From positions 1 to 44,960 of the forward strand of contig JBDHAD010000022.1 of assembly GCA_039588215.1 (NCBI GenBank): a DNA stretch of 44,960 nucleotides, in the 5' to 3' direction. The stretch's first letter is position 1. The number at the start of each line of letters is the position of its first letter. Origin of the DNA: JBDHAC01 sp039588215 (lineage in GTDB: Bacteria > Gemmatimonadota > Gemmatimonadetes > Palauibacterales > Palauibacteraceae). The notes under the pieces were generated by a model. That model was not told the DNA's origin and searched no databases. It worked only from the letters and a program-made list of their open reading frames with translations. Both the position numbers and the translations under genes were made by a program. Positions 41,822 to 44,960 of this stretch are shown here, piece after piece.

Positions 41822-41869
41822 GCGGCCAGACCGCGAACACACGACTCCTGCTCCGGCTCGCACCGGAGC
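41822..41869 (+). promoter_or_regulatory. Hairpins in the rpsF leader, possible ribosomal-protein feedback site
   Basis: GCGG-CCAGA-CCGC (41822-41834) and GCTCCGG-CTCGCA-CCGGAGC (41850-41869) form two stems in the 5' leader. S6 with S18 is known to bind leader structures with CCG motifs in several bacteria, and CCG triplets follow the second stem close to the start codon. I cannot match the full consensus, so autoregulation is only a suggestion. Confidence 0.35.
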
Positions 41870-41894
41870 CGCACCGAGACCGAAGGAGCGTTCG

Positions 41895-42452
41895 ATGCGA
41901 GAATACGAGATCGTCTACATCTTTCGCTCTAGCTTCACGTCCGAGGAGATCGACACGAAGCTGGAGCGGTACCATGCCCTGGTCACGGGCGTGGACGGCG
42001 GCCAGATCACGGCCGTCGAACAGTGGGGCAAGCGCCAACTCGCCTACCCGATCGACAAAGAGCCCAACGGCTTCTACGTCGTTGCGCAGTTCACCTCCGA
42101 CCCGAGTGCTCTCCCGGAGCTCGAGCGCATCCTCAAGCTCGACGACGACCTGCTGCGGTACCTGATCGTCCTGTCTGAAGGCGAACTCCCGATCCCGCCA
42201 TCCCTGCGCGAGGAGAGGGATGCCACCGCGAGACGAATGGCCGCCGAGGACGCCCGTCGGGAAGAGGCCGAGGCCACCGCCGCCGCCGAGGCGCCGGCCG
42301 AATCCGAGGCGACCGAGGATCCCGCGGCCGACGACGTTTCGGCCGAAGCCGCTGAATCCGCGGGCGAGCCCGACGAGAGCCCGGACGCGCGCGCCGAAGC
42401 GGACAATACGGATGCAGAGGTCGACGAGCCGACCGCCGAGAAGGAGGACTAG
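41895..42452 (+). CDS. rpsF: 30S ribosomal protein S6 with long acidic tail
   Basis: The S6 fold covers residues 1 to about 97 (MREYEIVYIFRSSFT, GKRQLAYPIDKEPNGFYV, LRYLIVL). It is followed by about 85 residues that are almost entirely Ala, Glu, Asp, Ser and Pro, probably disordered. S6 pairs with S18 on the 30S platform. Total length of 185 is large for the family. AAGGAGC precedes the ATG. rpsR follows two bases after the stop, giving coupled synthesis of the S6:S18 pair. Confidence 0.97.
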   Translation: MREYEIVYIFRSSFTSEEIDTKLERYHALVTGVDGGQITAVEQWGKRQLAYPIDKEPNGFYVVAQFTSDPSALPELERILKLDDDLLRYLIVLSEGELPIPPSLREERDATARRMAAEDARREEAEATAAAEAPAESEATEDPAADDVSAEAAESAGEPDESPDARAEADNTDAEVDEPTAEKED

Positions 42453-42454
42453 GG

Positions 42455-42673
42455 ATGGCGTTCAGGAAAGTCTGTCGGTTCTGCGAAGGCAAGATCGAGC
42501 AGGTCGATTACAAGGACGAGTACACGCTCAGCCGATATATATCGGATCGTGGGAAGATCCTTCCCCGGCGAGCGACCGGCACGTGCGCGCGACACCAGCG
42601 GCAGTTGGCCGAGGCGATCAAGCGGGGCCGATACCTCGCATTGTTGCCCTACATCAAGGGCTACCACGGCTGA
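42455..42673 (+). CDS. rpsR: 30S ribosomal protein S18
   Basis: A 72-residue S18 of normal size, with DEYTLSRYISDRGKILPRR and the conserved end HQRQLAEAIKRGRYLALLPY. Cys7, Cys10, Cys44 and His47 form a C-x2-C plus C-x2-H set that could bind zinc, as in some other bacterial S18 proteins. It binds S6 and 16S rRNA. It is encoded two bases after rpsF. Confidence 0.97.
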   Translation: MAFRKVCRFCEGKIEQVDYKDEYTLSRYISDRGKILPRRATGTCARHQRQLAEAIKRGRYLALLPYIKGYHG

Positions 42674-42741
42674 GCCGCCGTTTAGGTCGTGGAGAGGCTC
42701 TGCAGCGGCCAGCCCAGAGCGAATAGCCGAGTGGCTGGACC

Positions 42742-43674
42742 GTGAACAGTCGCCGCTGGACGCTACTGCGCGCCATCGCACTGTCTGTCGGAGTCATTCT
42801 CCTGTCGCCGGTGAGCCCCCTCATCCTGGTCTGTTTGCCGGTGGCGGTCTTGCTCCTCGCTTACGAGGCGCGCAATCCGCTCGCGCTCGCGCTCGCGGTC
42901 GTCATCGTCGCGCTGGCGTTCCGAGGTGCGGGCACGGCGACATCGCCCGTCTGGTACTGGGAACGTGCCTGGGCTCTACTGGTCGCGGGAGGGTTCGTTC
43001 TTGCGGGACTCCTGTCTCGGGAGACCTCGCTGGTTCGCCGCTCGGTGGCTGCGGTGGCGATCGCGTTCGGAGTAGTCGCGGTGGTTGGGGCGCTCCGCCC
43101 AGCGCTCCTCGCAGAGGTCGATTGGTGGATCGGCGCGCAGTTCGACCGCGCTGCGCTGGCGATGTACCAGTGGCTCCAGCTCGGGGGTGACGTGGCGCTC
43201 ACGGTCAGCGGGGCGGTCCGGGGCGTGGCGGAGATTCAAACTCTGATCTACCCGGCCTTGCTCGGGCTTGCGTCACTCTGCGCGCTCGCGGTCGCCTGGT
43301 ATGTTGTTCGCCGCCTCGACGGCGTGGAAAGCGTGCTGGGGACGTTCAAAGACTTCAGGTTCAGCGATCAGCTCGCTTGGTTGCTGATCCTGGGGCTCGC
43401 GCTGTTCGTGCTCCCGGTGGGACAGCTGGCGACTCGCCTCGGCGAGAACGTGGTTGCTTTCATGGGTGGGCTGTATCTATTGCGCGGCGCAGCCGTGTTG
43501 CTGTGGCTCGGCGCGACGGTGGTGACATCGGGCTGGTCGATCGCGCTCTGGGCGTTGGCGGCCCTCCTGCTTTACCCCCTGGTTCTCGGGGCCGCGCTGG
43601 TCATGGGTCTCAGCGATACGTGGCTGGACCTTCGAAACCGCTCGGGGGTCGATGGAGGCGAATCGGAGGGGTAG
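42742..43674 (+). CDS. DUF2232-like (YybS-type) membrane protein
   Basis: A 310-residue protein with seven or eight hydrophobic helices and few polar motifs (RFSDQLAWLLILGLALFVLP; ENVVAFMGGLYLLRGAAVL). Membrane proteins of the DUF2232/YybS family commonly lie between rpsR and rplI, and both the topology and the position fit. Function is unknown. It starts at GTG 42742, 68 bases after rpsR, with no clear ribosome binding site. Confidence 0.72.
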   Translation: MNSRRWTLLRAIALSVGVILLSPVSPLILVCLPVAVLLLAYEARNPLALALAVVIVALAFRGAGTATSPVWYWERAWALLVAGGFVLAGLLSRETSLVRRSVAAVAIAFGVVAVVGALRPALLAEVDWWIGAQFDRAALAMYQWLQLGGDVALTVSGAVRGVAEIQTLIYPALLGLASLCALAVAWYVVRRLDGVESVLGTFKDFRFSDQLAWLLILGLALFVLPVGQLATRLGENVVAFMGGLYLLRGAAVLLWLGATVVTSGWSIALWALAALLLYPLVLGAALVMGLSDTWLDLRNRSGVDGGESEG

Positions 43675-43758
43675 GAATCAGGCGGGTGAGAGCGGCATCG
43701 CGGTAGGGATTCCTCGTGTCGCACACAAACAAAGAGAAGGAACCGAGAGAGATCTTCG

Positions 43759-44208
43759 ATGGTGGAAGTCATACTCAAGACGGACATGAAAGACCTGGGT
43801 CAGGCCGGCGACCTCGTGCATGTGAAGCCCGGTTATGCCCGCAACTACCTCATCCCGAATGGACTCGCGTTCCTCGCGACGCCCGGGGCTCGCAAGCGGT
43901 ACGAAGAAGAGCAACGACGTGTGGTACGCACCCAGGAGCGGGCGAAGTCGGATGCGCAGGACCTGGCGACCGAGCTCGAAGGGCTCTCTCTCACGTTCAC
44001 GGCGAAGGCCGGGGAGGAGGGGCGCCTGTACGGTTCCGTGACGACCGCCGATATCGCGGAGGCATTGGCGAAGGAAGGGCTCGATGTCGATAAACGCATC
44101 ATCCACCTCGATGAGCCCATCAAAGAACTCGGCGTCTTCGCGGTCCCGATCCGGCTCCACGCGGAGGTAGAGCCAGAGGTCAAAGTCTGGGTGGTTGCCG
44201 AGGAGTGA
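43759..44208 (+). CDS. rplI: 50S ribosomal protein L9
   Basis: A 149-residue L9 with the classic two domains: the rRNA-binding N-domain (VEVILKTDMKDLGQAGDLVHV, PGYARNYLIPNGLA), the long connecting helix (about 45-75), and the C-domain (LYGSVTTADIAEAL, FAVPIRLHAEVEPEVKVWV). It binds 23S rRNA near the L1 stalk and affects frame maintenance. Overlap with rsfS is four bases (GTGA). Confidence 0.98.
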   Translation: MVEVILKTDMKDLGQAGDLVHVKPGYARNYLIPNGLAFLATPGARKRYEEEQRRVVRTQERAKSDAQDLATELEGLSLTFTAKAGEEGRLYGSVTTADIAEALAKEGLDVDKRIIHLDEPIKELGVFAVPIRLHAEVEPEVKVWVVAEE

Positions 44209-44642
44209 GCTCCGACGAGGCCGCCAACGTGAGCTCCGACCCGGGGGTCGGTTCGCCGCGAGCGCAGCAGCGAGAAGCCTGGGCGGGGCTGGGATCGGAG
44301 GGAGGTCCTTCGCCCGAGGTCATCTGCGCGGCCGACGCGGCCGTGGAACGGAACGCGCGCGACGCGGTCGTTCTCGACCTTCGCGGCATCTCCGACGTCA
44401 CGGACTTCTTCCTCATCGCGTCGGGAGATTCAGACACTCACGCCCGCGCGATCAGCGACAACATTCTCGACCGAATGCGCGAAGCGGGTTTTCGTCCAGT
44501 GGGAGTCGAAGGACTCAGCGGCGGCCGTTGGATCCTGATGGACTTCATCGGCCTGGTCATACACGTATTCCTTTCGCCGGTCAGGGAGTTCTATCAACTC
44601 GAGCGCCTGTGGGGCGATGCCCCCATCGTGACCTTGGAGTGA
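44205..44642 (+). CDS. rsfS: Ribosomal silencing factor RsfS
   Basis: A 145-residue RsfS (YbeB/Iojap family): DAVVLDLRGISDVTDFFLIASG, then HARAISDNILDRM, GGRWILMDFIGLVIHVF and REFYQLERLWGDA are all conserved. RsfS binds L14 on the 50S subunit and blocks subunit joining when nutrients run short. The N-terminal 35 residues are extra and acidic or disordered. Its start overlaps the rplI stop (GTGA), linking a silencing factor to ribosomal-protein expression. A terminator follows 32 bases on. Confidence 0.95.
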   Translation: MSSDEAANVSSDPGVGSPRAQQREAWAGLGSEGGPSPEVICAADAAVERNARDAVVLDLRGISDVTDFFLIASGDSDTHARAISDNILDRMREAGFRPVGVEGLSGGRWILMDFIGLVIHVFLSPVREFYQLERLWGDAPIVTLE

Positions 44643-44674
44643 GGCCCTACGCCCTAGTCAATCCTCCGTCCGCT

Positions 44675-44696
44675 GCCGCTTTCTTGCGGCGTTTTT
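44675..44696 (+). terminator. Intrinsic terminator after rsfS
   Basis: GCCGC (44675-44679) and GCGGC (44686-44690) form a stem with a six-base loop, followed by GTTTTT. It closes the rpsF-rpsR-DUF2232-rplI-rsfS unit. Confidence 0.75.
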
Positions 44697-44742
44697 CCCA
44701 GGTCGGCTATGTTGCTTCGAACCAGTAGCAGGGCGGCGGGAC

Positions 44743-44960
44743 GTGGATGACGTGTCGAAATCAACTCAGCTGAGCCTGAGGATCCGGCCATGCCTTGGCC
44801 GGCTGGGGAGCACCGTCGGCGCCCGGTTCTCCAAACCTTGCAGCTTCCCGACCTTCTATGCTCTCGCCCTGGTTTTCCTAGCCGCGTGCAGAGCCGGACC
44901 GGCCGATTCGTCCGAGGGGGAAGACGTCGGTGGCATGGCGCTCGTCGGCGGTGTCGCCCT
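44743..44960 (+). CDS. Lipoprotein, N-terminal fragment cut by window edge
   Basis: From GTG 44743 the frame stays open to the edge (72 codons). The product has a basic N-terminal stretch and then a lipoprotein signal with lipobox LAAC (FYALALVFLAAC). The mature part begins RAGPADSSEGEDVGGMALVGG, with an acidic linker and then a GG-x-A-L-V-G-G stretch like the start of some extracellular solute-binding proteins; that family call is only a guess. The start could also be GTG 44752. It lies after the rsfS terminator and so begins a new unit. Confidence 0.6.
   Translation, partial: MDDVSKSTQLSLRIRPCLGRLGSTVGARFSKPCSFPTFYALALVFLAACRAGPADSSEGEDVGGMALVGGVA

Overview
The window is high-GC bacterial chromosome, densely packed with genes, and nearly everything from about 8.4 kb rightwards lies on the + strand. 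Gene content suggests a free-living, probably aerobic diderm. It encodes secreted lipoproteins, carboxypeptidase-regulatory-like domains with a TonB 'plug' but no barrel, a large periplasmic M14 peptidase, a PQQ-type sugar dehydrogenase lipoprotein, a proton-translocating transhydrogenase and a membrane pyrophosphatase. This mix resembles Gemmatimonadota, but that is inferred from protein style; there is no rRNA here to confirm it.

Left part (1-7621, mixed strands): the three-gene transhydrogenase operon pntAA-pntAB-pntB (minus strand, pntB cut by the edge), two unrecognised genes, a DsbA-like lipoprotein, a PLP-dependent aromatic amino acid decarboxylase-family enzyme, and a divergent stand-alone superfamily I helicase. 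An 812-base gap (7622-8433) follows. It is not empty: it holds a strong sigma70-type promoter, a roughly 288-nt highly structured RNA of no class I recognise, its intrinsic terminator, and then an A/T-rich palindrome beside a perfect DnaA box.

Housekeeping block (8434-23777): dtd, a LOG-like protein, a zinc-ribbon membrane protein, recA-recX-alaS, a small unknown gene, an SDR reductase, a CCA-adding/poly(A) polymerase-family enzyme, rarA, hflX, a DUF2520 protein, pdxJ, a flippase-like membrane protein, ispE and tRNA-Gln(UUG). Many junctions overlap by a few bases, so long co-transcribed units are likely. The tRNA lacks an encoded CCA, which fits the nearby nucleotidyltransferase gene.

Accessory block (23.9-37.0 kb): a seven-bladed RCC1 lipoprotein, a YyaL/DUF255 thioredoxin-fold protein, two secreted carboxypeptidase-regulatory-domain proteins, the sugar dehydrogenase (minus strand), the M14 peptidase, an MscS-type channel and a Met-rich secreted protein. 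Nearly all are exported or membrane-bound. The block sits exactly between tRNA-Gln and prs, which are neighbours in many other bacteria.

Right part (37.1-44.7 kb): prs-rplY-pth-hppA, then rpsF-rpsR-DUF2232-rplI-rsfS, both behind recognisable promoters, then an intrinsic terminator and the start of another lipoprotein gene. Together these genes serve translation, nucleotide and cofactor supply, and ribosome assembly or silencing. No IS elements, prophage genes or CRISPR arrays were seen.
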